Source of the DNA: Isoetes taiwanensis
Lineage: Eukaryota; Streptophyta; Lycopodiopsida; Isoetales; Isoetaceae
Length of the DNA: 64,000 bases
Assembly: GCA_021234155.1 (NCBI GenBank)
Contig: JAJEKV010000066.1
Location: forward strand, 246,001 to 310,000
Direction: 5' to 3'
In this document: positions 45,880 to 57,243 of the stretch, in pieces
Numbering within the stretch: position 1 is the first letter of the stretch
How the letters are laid out: each line of letters begins with the position of its first letter
Position numbers and translations under genes: made by a program
The notes under the pieces: model-generated
Seen by the model: only the letters and a program-made list of their open reading frames with translations
Database searches by the model: none
What the model was told of the DNA's origin: nothing

Positions 45880-46650
45880 ACATCAAATGCCAACAAATAG
45901 GAACTGTGCCTCGAAAGGGGAGAGTCTCAACTCTATTGCACCAGATATGGATCTCATTTTCCTCATGGAAACATGGGAGCATGCGAGAACCTGGCTGCCC
46001 GAACCTCGGGCTATCTCATTTTCAAGATTCAATGAGTGCGCAGCAAGCGAGGGCATGGCGGGGTTGCTGCTACTATCGTGCAACCTTGAGGCACTCAATC
46101 TCGCACAAAAAAAGATGAGTACAATCGCTACTTGTGGGGCGCGCGTAGCATTCTCTTCATAGCGGCATGCTACTTCCCACATGCCGAGAGCAACTTTTAT
46201 AACACTCATTCGGATGTGGATAGATTGGAGCCCTATGTCGATCTATATGATGACATACAACAGCACAAAATTGGGTTGAGGGGTTATGTTGCTTGGCGAC
46301 TTTAATGCATGGCAGGGCCGAAGCATGTTCCAAAATTTGAGCCCTGGCGAGGGCGTCTTCTTGATTGAACCCTTGAGAGAGGTGGCTTGGTCAAGGATAT
46401 CGGGCAATGACCATATTTCACGCTATGGCAGGCAGTTGTTGCTGCTGGGTAGTATCTTTGACCTGGTTATTTGTAATGGGTTGGCGTAATGGCCATCTTC
46501 CAGCTGCTGCACTTGTAGACGCGGCTCCAGTGTGGTGGATTATCTGCTGGTTGAGGAACGGGATCTGCACCTGGTTACCCATTTTTCCATTGGAACAGAC
46601 ACTTTCGGGGGAAGTAGGCTTCGGACCACCAGCCCTGTTCATGCATCTCC
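45880..46650 (+). pseudogene. LINE APE-type endonuclease, broken
   Basis: Pieces in alternating frames: DLIFLMETWEHARTWLP (near 45950, catalytic Glu in METW), AACYFPHAESNFYNTHSDVD (46163), VMLLGDFNAWQGRS (46285, the GDFN motif), GNDHISRYGRQLLLL (46404) and SSVVDYLLVEERDLHLV (46520). This enzyme nicks the target DNA for target-primed reverse transcription. At least three frameshifts lie between the pieces. Confidence 0.75.
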
Positions 46651-47219
46651 ATTGGCAGGCTCCCCGTGCATCTACTGCCTCAACATACCGGGTGCCCCAG
46701 CTGCGCCTGGACTACGACCGTGCAGGGATCTATGCCCAGCTGCTTGAGCATGATCTGGCAGGACTGCTGCAACTCCCCACACTTCAAGAGCAATGCCTTT
46801 CGGTGACTCCGCCCGGTACCGATGAAAGATGCTTCGGGAGAGGCCGCTCATGGCGAACCTCGGGCACTATCACCTTCCCCCGCAACAGATGGTTTGATGA
46901 TGAGTGTCGGGAGCTCAAACGCACACACTCAAGCAAGTCGATCCCACCTCCAGCCCGCAGGCCGGTCGGTCAATACCGCTCCTTTCTCAAGAACAAGAAA
47001 GCGGATACCTCGCAGAGCATCAAAGAATTAGGATGTTTGGTCTTACGGATCGGCACCCCAAGACATACGGAGAAGGGTCTTGAGCAAGCTGCGCCGCGAC
47101 CCAGGGGGAACATCACCCCTCGGGCAATGGGTACAGTATTTGCAACAGCTTCTGACCAGCTCGGGAGCGGACACCAATCCCTCCACGGATAGGCATGGCT
47201 CACGGTCATCACAGAGGGG

Positions 47220-48330
47220 ATGTCATCATGGGCCTACAACGTCTAGCTAATGGGAAGGCAGCAGATTTAGATGGCATGCTGTGGAACTTCTCGAAATTGG
47301 GGCCTCCGGTGGTGCCTGTCCCTCGGCATTGTTCAATAAAGCATTGTGAGAAGGCTTCCCTCAGCATGGACTACTAGTAGAGTTGTGCCCATATATAAAG
47401 CAGGGGGCCCTCAATACCCGGCCAACTACCATACTATTATGGTCAGCTCTCTCTTTGCAAAACTGTTATCGGCATCCTTGAGCGGTGACAATATGGGCGA
47501 GAGGAGCGGATGTGCGAGCTCTTACAGGCGAGGGTTTTCGCCCGATCCTCCACCATTGATCATATCTTCACTCTGGCACATTGATTGAGGATAGCGAGGA
47601 ATCACCGCAAAACATGTCTTGTTGTTTTAGTAGATTTTTGCAAAAGCTTTTGACCGCGATGCCTCATGACGGGCTATGGGATAGACTGCGGTAGCTGGGG
47701 ACCCCCCTTGACTTGCAGAATGCAGTATATAGGCTATACGAGGCATGCTCAAGCCATATCACATCGTCAGGACAGCCGGTGATCAATAGTATTGGGGTGC
47801 ATGAGGGTTGCCCCCTCTCCCCCACACTCTTTGGCCTATACATTGACCAACTGGAAGATTGGCTCTCTGAGCATGGAGGTGCTGGCGCCCATCTCATGCA
47901 TCACACAATCCGGCAACTCATATATGCTGACGATGTCAACCTCCTGGCATATACTCCAGAGGACATACAACGTCACATGGATGCTCTTGACACTTTTTGC
48001 CGATTCACTGGCATGCGAGTTAACCTGGCCAAAACTAGGGTGCTGCTAGTTGCATCATCCCGTCAGCCAAGGCTTCCCTCATTCACTTACCAGGGACAAG
48101 AGGTAGAGGTAGCTCCGACCTACAAGTACTTGGGGATCGAGTTCTCAACTACCACCCATTGGGATGCTGCCATCAGGTTGCGGGTCACGGCAGGTTGGAA
48201 AGCACTATATGCCATGCAGAACAACAGCCATAAGGCAGAGTTGTATGCCTGGGGCCACCAGTTGTTTCGGGCCTTGGTCGAGCCGGTCCTTTTGTATGGG
48301 GCAGAAGTGTGGGGTCCGGTGATATCCCTC
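47220..48330 (+). pseudogene. LINE reverse transcriptase, broken
   Basis: GLQRLANGKAADLDGMLW (47230) is followed by WTTSRVVPIYKAGG-like sequence (47370) and a VDF-KSF motif (47620). The long open part 47713-48387 carries HEGCPLSPTLFGLYIDQLED, the catalytic YADD (about 47931-47945) and GMRVNLAKTR. The wording is typical of plant LINE RT. An ORF shift upstream of 47700 breaks the domain. Confidence 0.85.
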
Positions 48331-48383
48331 AACACCTGGAATGACCTCGCAAAAGTGCGAAAGGCCTTCTCGCACGGGCCCCG

Positions 48384-49195
48384 ATGATGAAGTCCACAGT
48401 TCCATACCAGATCCTTCTCCAGGAGACAGGCTTTCTACCCCTTCAACGGGCTGCATTGGAACGCCATATCGTTTACTTCCAGAAGGTGGTCGCTATGGCT
48501 GATACACGCTTGCCCCACCTTGCTTTGGCCATGGCGATGGGTCCCCAACGCCTGAAATCCTGCTGGAAAGACAAGCAAGCTCAGTGGTTCTCACGCTGGG
48601 GTGTGCAGGCAAACAGATGCGTCCAGGTCAGGACAAAGAAAGATCGCAAGGCACTTAAGCTGTACCTAGATGCTACTTTCCTTCGCAAGCTCTGGGATGC
48701 AGATGCTCTGACGCACGTTAAGCTGGCACACTATCAGCAATCCTAGGCTCACGAGAGGCCCACACTAGTACTTGTCCACCCAGCTGCCCATGAAGAAGCG
48801 CAGACTTATAGCTTCCATTTGCACGGGTGCACATCGCCTCCGCATTGAAACAGGGCGTTGGGCTCGGGAAGCACGAGAGCAAAGGCTTTGCCAGTGTTGC
48901 CACTAGGGTGCCATTGAGGATGAATGTCATGCCCTCCAGATCTGCCCAGCATTTGCTCATATCCCGAGAGTTTATATGTTCGATTACTAGTGCCTGGCCA
49001 GCCGTTGCATCAGTTATTGACTACGGCATCAGTGGGTTTGTTGGGGTCATACCTCCAGGAGGTTATGGATGCACGGACTCAGTTGTGTCCTACGGGATGG
49101 TATTGAACTGTCCTATACAATTGTACAGCGTGTCAGCATACTTATTATTGCTAAGGTTTTTCCCTCGAGAACCCTTCGGGGCGGAGGTTTTTTAA
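48384..49195 (+). pseudogene. LINE C-terminal region and Cys/His motif
   Basis: Open frame 48384-48746 with LQETGFLPLQRAALERHIVY, then after stops the phrase LCQCC ... IEDECHALQICP (near 48890-48950) in mixed frames. This is the C-terminal C-C-H-C motif seen in many non-LTR polyproteins. Confidence 0.65.
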
Positions 49196-49300
49196 TCCTG
49201 TAAGTAATACGCTTGCTGCTCTCTTTTTTGTTTGGGTCCCATAGGCCAATTGGTCTCCGTGGACGCTAAAAATCTATTCTTATTCTTATTCTTATTCTTT

Positions 49301-51128
49301 AAGTTACAAATATTCATACCCCCTCTTTGATAAGAACATGGCGGAAAACATGTGCATGACTTTGTGGTTGCTTCCGATATCGTTCAAGAATTTCAGTAAA
49401 GGTTAAATCAACATGTCTAGCCTAAAGAATAGCATATACTAGTCATCCAAATGATCACAAAATAGCAAAATTGCATCCAACAGCCATGAAAGAATAGTGT
49501 AATAGGATGCATTTATAATGGTCCATTTTCTCTTACTTAAATCTTCTGTCAAAGTAAGAGGTACTCTGCTTACAATTATCAGTATATCGTATTAAGTGAT
49601 TCGGAAGAATAGTATACAGGAACCGAGCATATTTTATCTCTTTCGTTTCTTCGGCTGTGTGCCTTGTCATTTTGATGTGGGAGGGTCATGCTGCTGAAGG
49701 TTTTGTGTTTTCTGCCCTGCATGAAAGCTCTGCTTTGTTATTTTAGATCTATCATATTCAGCTTGAAACTCATGTGTCAAAAGGTTAGCTCTATTTTGAG
49801 TACCTCTTTTGTTTTGGCTCCATTAATTCTAAGTGGTATCTTTTTATCTCTTCCATTCGTTTCATTTTCACCAGTGCTATCCTTGTTAATCCTTTCTTGC
49901 TTATAGCTAGATCAATATTCGTCTTAGACACGTCGATTTGCTCATGGGCTTCTTGTATCTCCACGTACAGACTTAGTACCTACCAACCACAATTTGGCAA
50001 CATTTTAGAATAATAAAATATACCTGCTGATGCCATATCTTTTGATATTCTTTCTGTATGCAAGCTCCTTACATTTAAATTGTTTACATCTGGTTCACTT
50101 GTTTTGAGATCTTTACAATTAGGAGCTATAATCAATATTATTCAGATCGGAAGATAGAAACAACACTTACAATGCCGGCATTCACTTTAGAAGGATTTGG
50201 ATCGGCAAGAAAAGCTTCACTGACACAAGTGTTGGATTTTCTTACCCTGTATGCAGAGTCCAATGCAGGCTTCAATGGAAGCCCTCCGGTGGGAAGCTTT
50301 ATGTGTTTGGCAACTCAATATGAAACATTGGAAAGTGCAGAACCACCTCCATCCGGCAGTGCATCTTCTCCCCGTCTTCTTCTGTATCCACAACAACCAG
50401 TTCATCCTTTTGAGGCCAATGTGGATGGCAATACATTATGAAGCACAATTTGTGATGTGGTGGTGCTGGCATTTGCACTTTCTAGTTGCATTCATTCATC
50501 TTTTAATTTTGCTGGGCCTCTACAGATTTGTTTGTTGTGCTTCGATCAATATTTCTTACTGCATGTAAATTTGCCACAAGGCATGCAAATGAGAAACGAG
50601 ATAAAAGAGAATAATTTGCTTCTAAAATTTTTGCTCTCAGCAGAGGCAACTTACGTCATGTGCCTTTGTTTTCCTGCCGAATGGAAATGGCTGTTTTAGA
50701 GCCGATTCCGTTGGTGAATGAAATGGGACTCGTAATGCAGCGGGCTGGACTAAAGACCACCATCCTGTTTTAGCAGCTGTAGAAAACATCCGAGCTTTGG
50801 AGATGGAAAAAGAACAGATTGTGGCAAAGGGCGCCATAGCCATAACACAGGTGACCTCCATAGCACATGCATCGACCTCCATAGTTGAGCTCGGATATGG
50901 GCCAGGTTAGCCGGTTCCCTGCCCGCCGCCCAAAGAACTGCGGCAACCGGTTACCAACAAGATAGTAGGTTTGGAGCAGTCTCCGGGATATGCTAAGTAT
51001 ATTCCAGCATATACTTAGAATATGCCAGAAACACTCATGAGCGAGGGTTTGCCCACTAGGGGCAACCTAAAAATAAAAAATAAATAAATAAAATTGGCTA
51101 CCTAAGGCTAAAGAAACATATGGGAAAG
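49301..51128. other. Intergenic before SEC15, anonymous ORFs only
   Basis: ORFs at 50172-50441, 50251-50568 and 50457-50699 overlap and have no family motif. A possible coding stretch near 50720-50900 (HHPVLAAVENIRALEMEKEQ) is unrecognised. The distal SEC15 promoter lies at the right end. Confidence 0.4.
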
Positions 51129-51130
51129 TA

Positions 51131-51138
51131 TATATAAA
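51131..51138 (+). promoter_or_regulatory. TATA box of SEC15
   Basis: TATATAAAAG at 51131-51140 lies 379 bp upstream of the SEC15 ATG, giving an expected start of transcription near 51165 and a 5'UTR of about 350 bases. The ORFs in 51098-51483 fall in this leader and look like chance ORFs. Confidence 0.5.
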
Positions 51139-51516
51139 AGGTGGAAGGCACAGGCACACGTGACAGGCATAGAAGGGCAATGAAAGGTGAGGTGCCAGTC
51201 ATTGTCTTTTTTTGCCCTTGAGAAAAAAACAAACATAGCAGAGACAGATAGGATACAGAGATGGCGACGGAGAGAGGAGATGAAGGTGCCTGTGCAGGCC
51301 GGCTGGGCCCATCATACTGCCCTTCATGAATCGAGAAAACCCACAAGTTATATTCGGGATCTGGTCTCTTATGCTCAAATCGGCCCTTTGGTTCTTCTAT
51401 CTGCCCTATATCATGCAATTAATCAGTCGGCTATGAACTTGCCGGATTGCCTGTTGAATTTTTCTTCTCGTTCTAAGATTTAGGGTAAGCAACAGTAACA
51501 GAAGTATCAGTAGACA

Positions 51517-53889
51517 ATGAAGGCAAAAAAGGGGAATGTTTTGGAGAACGGTGACAAAGGTTCTCATTTTGGGGTTGATGATTCCTCTTTAGCGTCTGTA
51601 ATAGGGAATGGTGAAGATTTGGGTCCTGTTATCAGGGCAGCTTTTGAAATAGGCAAACCGGAGTCTCTGATTCAGCAGTTACGAGGCTTTGCGAAGAAGA
51701 AGGAGGTGGAAATCGAAGATCTGTGCAGAGTCCATTATGAAGAGTTTATCCGAGCTGTCGATGAGTTGAGGTATGTTTTGGTTGATGCCGAGGAGCTTAA
51801 GAATAAACTTGCTGATGGAAATTCTCAGATGCAAGATGTAGGGAATGCGTTGCTTGTGAAATTAGATGAATTGACAGAATGCCATGGTGTAAAGAAGAAT
51901 CTTACTGAGACAGTGAAGTCTCTTAAGATTTGCACTACTGTGCTAGATTTGTGTGTTAAAGTAAATGACTACATGGCGAAGGACAACTATTATCCTGCAC
52001 TAAAGACTTTAGATGCCATAGAAAAGGATTACCTGGCGCAAATTCCTGCTCGGGCATTATCACTGCTTCTTGAGAAGAAGATTCCATTATTTAGATTATT
52101 CATAGAAAAAAGGGTGAGCCAAGAATTCAATGACTGGCTGGTTAAGATCAGAACAATTTCTAGAGAGATTGGACAACTTTCAATTGGTCAAGCATCTTCA
52201 GCACGGCAAAGAGAAGAGGAGCTAAGGGGTAAGCAGAGACAAGCGGAGGAACAAAGCAGGTCGGGTGTCAGGGAAGGTGTGTATATGTTGGAAATGGAAG
52301 ACCTTGATGAAGATGACTCCTTACTGAAGTTTGATCTCACCCCTGTATACAGAGCCCATTACATACACACGTGTCTTGGGCTTCAGGATCAATTTAGAGA
52401 ATACTACTTCAAGAATAGGCATTTGCAGTTGAATTCTGACCTTCAGATTCCTTCTGCACAATCCTTCCTGGAGACTTTTCAAACATATTTTTCACAGGTT
52501 GCAGGTTTTTTCATTGTTGAGGATAGGGTTTTGAGGACAGCTGGAGGCCTTATTGACGGCCTTCAAGTTGATAATTTATGGGACTCAGCGGTCAATAAGA
52601 TGAATTCTGTTTTGGAAGATCAGTTTTCTCGTATGCAGGCTGCAAATCATTTGCTGCTTGTAAAGGACTATGTTAGCTTGTTAGGGGCAACACTCAGGAG
52701 GTATGGTTATCATGTTGGTCCCTTGCTGGACGTGCTTGACAAGATGAGGGATAAATATCACGAGCTCTTGCTCAATGATTGTCGTCGTCAGGTAAATGAG
52801 GTCCTTGCGAATGACAAATATGAGCAGATGCTGATGAGGAAGGAATGGGAGTACAACACACATGTTCTTGGATTTCATCTTCAAACTTCCGATATTATGC
52901 CAGCATTCCCTTATGTAGCTCCATTCTCGGCCACGGTTCCTGAGTGCTGTCGAATCGTTAGGTCATTCATTGAGGATTCAGTAAGCTTTTTGTCTTATGG
53001 AGGCCACATGGATTACTATGACCTGGTGAAGAAGTATCTGGATAAGCTTCTTATCAGTGTACTTAATGAGGCACTTATCAGGTTGATCCGGAATCCAAAT
53101 TTGGGAATGTCCCAGGCTATGCAGATTGCAGCAAATATGACAGTTTTTGAAAGGGCATGCAATTTTTTTGCAGAACATGTTGCCCGTCTTTGCGGCATCC
53201 CAATGCGTCTGGTTGATAGTCCTCAAGGATTTCTTGCTGCTAAAGATGTCCTAAGAAAGTCACAGGTGGTGGCACATGAACGGATGTTGGAATTAGTCAA
53301 ATCTAAGATTGACGAGTTCATGTCATTAACAACACAGATCAACTGGACTCCAGATGATGCCCCTCAAAATGGGAATGCATATCTTAATGAGATGGTCATT
53401 TATATGGAGACTCTTACCCCATCTGCACAGGCAATTCTACCTTTGGAAGCTTTTGACAAGTGGATGAGGGGTGTGTTGAAACATATCTCTGATTGCATTG
53501 TGGGGACGCTTCTCAGTGAGGAAGTGCGACGCTTCAACATCAATGCAGTTATGGGGCTTGATGCAGATCTTAGGGTCTTGGAATCATTTGCCGATGAGAA
53601 GTTCAATGGTGGGCTTGATGCATTGCCCAATGCGACAAGTCTTAGAAGTTGTTTAGCAGAATCTAGACAATTGATCAATCTCTTCCTGGGAAATCAACCT
53701 GAATTATATTTAAATCCAGTGATCAGAGAAAAGAGCTATAACACGCTAGACTATCAAAAAGTCATTTTGATTGCAGAAAAATATAAAGATATGCCTGAGA
53801 AGACTTTTACACTACGGTCGGGCACCAAACATGTTGCAAAAAAGAAGTCTCTTGATATGCTGATAAGAAGATTGAAGGAGTTGGCATAA
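51517..53889 (+). CDS. SEC15: Exocyst complex component SEC15, intronless and full length
   Basis: SEC15 is a subunit of the octameric exocyst, which tethers secretory vesicles to the plasma membrane; it links Rab GTPases on vesicles to the rest of the complex. The ORF has 790 codons, close to plant SEC15 length. An in-frame TAG lies six bases before the ATG, which fixes the start. Conserved landmarks are NGEDLGPVIR (31-40), YEEFIRAVDELR (74-85), an N-terminal coiled-coil part (about 60-130), EFNDWLVKIR (203-212), ARQREEELRGKQRQAEEQSR (229-248), FDLTPVYRA (272-280) and a C-terminal helical Sec15 domain (about 440-760). A lack of introns is also typical of angiosperm SEC15 genes. No defects are visible. 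It is the only clearly intact long gene here and is flanked on both sides by transposon remains. Confidence 0.95.
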   Translation: MKAKKGNVLENGDKGSHFGVDDSSLASVIGNGEDLGPVIRAAFEIGKPESLIQQLRGFAKKKEVEIEDLCRVHYEEFIRAVDELRYVLVDAEELKNKLADGNSQMQDVGNALLVKLDELTECHGVKKNLTETVKSLKICTTVLDLCVKVNDYMAKDNYYPALKTLDAIEKDYLAQIPARALSLLLEKKIPLFRLFIEKRVSQEFNDWLVKIRTISREIGQLSIGQASSARQREEELRGKQRQAEEQSRSGVREGVYMLEMEDLDEDDSLLKFDLTPVYRAHYIHTCLGLQDQFREYYFKNRHLQLNSDLQIPSAQSFLETFQTYFSQVAGFFIVEDRVLRTAGGLIDGLQVDNLWDSAVNKMNSVLEDQFSRMQAANHLLLVKDYVSLLGATLRRYGYHVGPLLDVLDKMRDKYHELLLNDCRRQVNEVLANDKYEQMLMRKEWEYNTHVLGFHLQTSDIMPAFPYVAPFSATVPECCRIVRSFIEDSVSFLSYGGHMDYYDLVKKYLDKLLISVLNEALIRLIRNPNLGMSQAMQIAANMTVFERACNFFAEHVARLCGIPMRLVDSPQGFLAAKDVLRKSQVVAHERMLELVKSKIDEFMSLTTQINWTPDDAPQNGNAYLNEMVIYMETLTPSAQAILPLEAFDKWMRGVLKHISDCIVGTLLSEEVRRFNINAVMGLDADLRVLESFADEKFNGGLDALPNATSLRSCLAESRQLINLFLGNQPELYLNPVIREKSYNTLDYQKVILIAEKYKDMPEKTFTLRSGTKHVAKKKSLDMLIRRLKELA

Positions 53890-54682
53890 AATTGAATTAC
53901 ATAAATGCAGTAGAAGGTTATGCAAAGACATGCAGCTTAGTCCATTTTGTTGATTCTCACATCAGGAGCATGTCTTACTTGTAACAATTGAATTCTTTGG
54001 CCGCGTTGTAAGTAACTTGATTTTACTCTTTTTGTGATGCATTTTCATTTATTGACTGCCAAAAGAGCAATGGTTAAAGTGGGTTTTCTTTATCTTGTGT
54101 CATGTCCATGTCTAATTGCTCATGTTCAGATATATGCAACTGAAAAAATCGAACAGATGCTTTCTGGAACTTAACAGATACTTTCTGGACTACCCTCATT
54201 CTGTTGAATCAGTTATGAGAATAGAGGTTGCAAATATAATTTTTTAATTTGGACTAAAACAGATGGATGTTCAATCTATCAAGCATGACATCCATGTGAT
54301 AACTTCCAATCTTCGGACTGAAATCTCAGTAAGTAACAATCTAGGACCGGCAGCAGTGAGCTGGTGCAATTTTGTATGCATACGGTCTTAGGACAAAAAC
54401 TTTATGCTGAAGTCTTTACGTTAATGTCAATCGTTAGGCAGGGTACCTAGTATTTATGTGTTCAGTTTTTCTCCATGCGTCATATGATCCAGTGTGTTAT
54501 GTGTGTGCTATTCGAGTTTGAAATGTGAAAAAGAAATTGAAGAAGATTACTGAAATTTCGTTGCCAAATTTTGCAAACCTAGGCCAAATTTGTCCACAAG
54601 ACATCACATTATTCAAGACATGCACAAAATCAAGAAGACATCTTGGGAACTACTGCATTTTTCAAGAGCTCACCTTAATGTT
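53890..54682. other. 3' flank of SEC15
   Basis: Contains the SEC15 3'UTR; no single strong poly(A) signal stands out. The short ORF 54525-54824 is made mostly by the tandem repeat that follows. Confidence 0.45.
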
Positions 54683-54846
54683 GTGCTTTTGGAACCTCCT
54701 TGATAGGGGTGCGCTTCCTCCATGCTCCTCCATGCTCCTCGTGTTAGATTTGATTAGACCTGACATGGGGTGCTTTTGGAACCTCCTTGATAGGGTTGGG
54801 CTTCCTCCATGCTCCTCCTGTTAGATTTGATCATTCCTAACATGGG
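54683..54846. repeat. Tandem duplication, 88 bp period
   Basis: TGCTTTTGGAACCTCCTTGA, then CTTCCTCCATGCTCCTC and GTTAGATTTGAT occurs at 54683 and again at 54771. Confidence 0.75.
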
Positions 54847-54938
54847 TTAGTAGCTAAATCCATGAACGATAATTGTAAAGTACATGGACTTATGGTTCTG
54901 TGGCAATTTCCACCAAAAAAGATAAATATTAATACTAA

Positions 54939-55357
54939 GGGCCTTTTCATACGATGTCTTAAAATGTGGCTGTCCCATTTCATATAAGACATCATTTGTG
55001 ACTTCAAAACAAAAAAATAAGACACACAAATATAAGTTGTTTTCACACTACAGGGTGTCTTATACAAATGATACACTAACAAACACTAGTGTGAAAACCA
55101 TCACAAAATAAGACCACCTATTATTTTGAATATGATTGGTCAATAAGTGGTGTCTTATTTTATGGCGGAAAGTCCCCCAATATAAAATAAGACTCCATTT
55201 CACTTACCGAACCTATCCAAACCTACCATAACCTAAATAAGACATGCCTTATTTCTAATAGTGTGAAAACAACTTCACCCTCTTCTGTTTAAGTGGCATC
55301 CTCCTATTGGACACTTCAAAAAACTTTTAAAAATAAGACAGTCGTGTGAAAACGCCC
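54939..55357. mobile_element. Tourist-like MITE (PIF/Harbinger type) with TAA target duplication
   Basis: A 419 bp element. The left end is GGGCCTTTTCATACGATGTC and the right end, in reverse complement, GGGCGTTTTCACACGACTGT. Both sides are flanked by TAA (54936-54938 and 55358-55360). GGGC-start inverted repeats with a 3-bp TAA/TTA duplication are diagnostic of PIF/Harbinger MITEs. The interior has several TGTGAAAAC / GTTTTCACA copies on both strands and no ORF. Confidence 0.85.
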
Positions 55358-55645
55358 TAAAATAGAAATATAAGCAAGCAAAGCTAAAGGTATTTAGTGT
55401 CCTAATAGGATAAGATAAGATATTCCCCCATAAGAATTGAATTAGATGGACATCCATACATATGAGCATATCATGCAATTTTTGTTATATTTTCTGGCTA
55501 CAGTCTTCATGTTATTTTGTGACCATTAATTTAATTATACCATCCCTTTATCTATTTGTATGCTACCCGTAGTTGTCCATTTTACATCATATATGTATCA
55601 AGTACTCCAAATCATTTTCATTAATATCATCCGGTACTCATGTTA

Positions 55646-55692
55646 TATATACAAGAAATTTATCGCGGCGGGGCCGCCGCGAACATTTCTCT
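55646..55692 (+). mobile_element. CACTA-like terminal fragment with GC hairpin
   Basis: ATACAAGAAATTTATCGCGG then CGGGGCCGCCGCGAACATTT. GCGGCGGGGCCGCCGC is a near-perfect hairpin. Fourth copy of the block seen at 16540, 18774 and 19893. Confidence 0.35.
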
Positions 55693-56436
55693 TTAACAAC
55701 TTGCCGTCAGTTCAGAACCTAAGTACTATAAACATACCTTTGCCCATGACAAAGAGTTTGGGAAGAGTATTTCAAGATGAATTTTTTCAACAACCCATCC
55801 ATTAGTTAGTCAACTATTTCAACATCTCTCTTTTCAACATCCCAGACACTAAAGTGCCAGAACATTTCTATATAATGTGGATCACCATGTCACATGTTTG
55901 TAATCTATGTCCAAAACTGGGACTCGCCAAACTTTCCCACTAAAACCATCTTCATTTTTTCTCATCTCCATTTAAGTTCCCGCTTTCAGTTGAAATAACT
56001 ACGGCAAGTCTATCACAGACCTGCAAAAGGAAAAAGTGCACTAGGCATGTCAGGCAGTATCACACCAAATTTGCCCAAACGCCTTACTTAGACTAGGAAA
56101 AAAGACAATATGAAAACAGAATTATCACATTCCATATAATCTTTACAAAAGCTCTTGTTTTTGTAAGACTTCAACAGTAAAATATCACATATAGGACAGT
56201 CCAAAAATGTTACATTGATACCTCGGGCTTACTGCACTTCAAGTCCACATTCTGTACAAATTTATCATATCTGGTGAATCCACGGCACATGCGTATTTGT
56301 ATGTAAATAAGCAAAGATATAAATAGTACTAAGAGAAGAAAAATTTGGCCTAACAAACAGAGCTTGTAGCTGAACTTCTGAGATTACAATAAATGGTGCC
56401 ATGTTGTAACAGCCATTTTGTAACAGTCATTTTAAG
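55693..56436. other. Intergenic, no gene seen
   Basis: AT-rich, no coding or RNA signal. Confidence 0.4.
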
Positions 56437-57243
56437 TCATGGCAGAGTTTTATATTTGCTATATGTCTCGTGTCCAATGCCAAGTATAAGGATAAAGCAC
56501 ATAAGAGAACATGTAACTAACCAGTTCTGAGGAAGTCCAACTGCTGCACGAGCTTGATAGTTAAAAGGATCCTTCAGCTCCACATTATACCTGTCCATCA
56601 TTTCTATATGTAGCACAGTTAATACATGTTCCATACGAAAGAACGGGGAAAGAAACAGGGGATGCTGGTAGAGTTTCATACACACAGGGGGTTTAAGAAC
56701 TTGGACCTAGGGATGAATTGTTTTTCCACAAATTAATTGCCTGACAATCGTGGAAGCAGTGTCAAGATTATTTCCTCCGGCAATAAGCTTCTGAAGAATC
56801 AAAATCTTTTCGCTGGACTTTTTTTCGCCTTTCTCTGGCCACAATGCTCTGTAGTTGTTTTCGCTTGTTAATAATCTGCAATAAGCCCGAAGAGCTGCAA
56901 AATATGTCCATCCACATTCCCAGGGCATGATAGAAATTGAAGTGCAGCCATAGCCAGAAAGAAGATGACGGATGCGGGCAGCTTCATTGACAGATCCACA
57001 ACATCCACAAAGGTCATTGAGCCAAGAAACTGCCGATGAAGAAGCAAAACGCCTAAATCACGGCCAAAATGCAAGACGTCTGCCTTGGATAGCCGCCGTA
57101 GCTCGTCGGACTGTCCACCGCCGTAGAAAACTCCATCAAATAAGTTTTGTTTGGGGAGCTTGGATGCCTGCCATAGATCGTCATGAGGCGTACCTTTGTT
57201 CTTCCTCTGCAATAAATGTTCATAAATGCGTCTGAACACACAT
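56437..57243 (-). pseudogene. Unrecognised coding remnant, probably several exons
   Basis: On the minus strand one frame (57239-56868) has LSKADVLHFGRDLGVLLLHR and SMTFVDVVDLSMKLPASVIF. Another, read from about 57055, gives RFASSSAVSWLNDLCGCCGS, VNEAARIRHLLSGYGC and, to the stop at 56707, NNYRALWPEKGEKKSSEKIL and IAGGNNLDTASTIVRQLI. A further possible exon (56670-56530) has HVLTVLHIEMMDRYNVELKD, then PFNYQARAAVGLPQ. These read as real protein, but I cannot name the family. Whether it is intact depends on splice junctions I could not settle. Confidence 0.4.

Larger units (their letters stand above)
45330..49300 (+). mobile_element. Decayed near-complete LINE (non-LTR retrotransposon)
   Basis: Order on the plus strand: an ORF1-like fragment, APE-type endonuclease, reverse transcriptase with YADD, a C-terminal Cys/His region, a 3'UTR ending CCGTGGACGCTAAAAATC, and a (TTATTC)n tail ending near 49300. 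This is the complete domain order of a non-LTR element. Many stops and frameshifts make it inactive. The region is clearly more GC-rich than the flanks, as expected for a more recent insertion. The clade (L1, Tad, Dualen or other) cannot be set by eye. Confidence 0.88.

Noticed and set aside
45586-46209. Multiple overlapping ORFs on both strands
   Set aside because: Alternate frames of the decayed LINE endonuclease region, which is GC-rich and therefore open in several frames.
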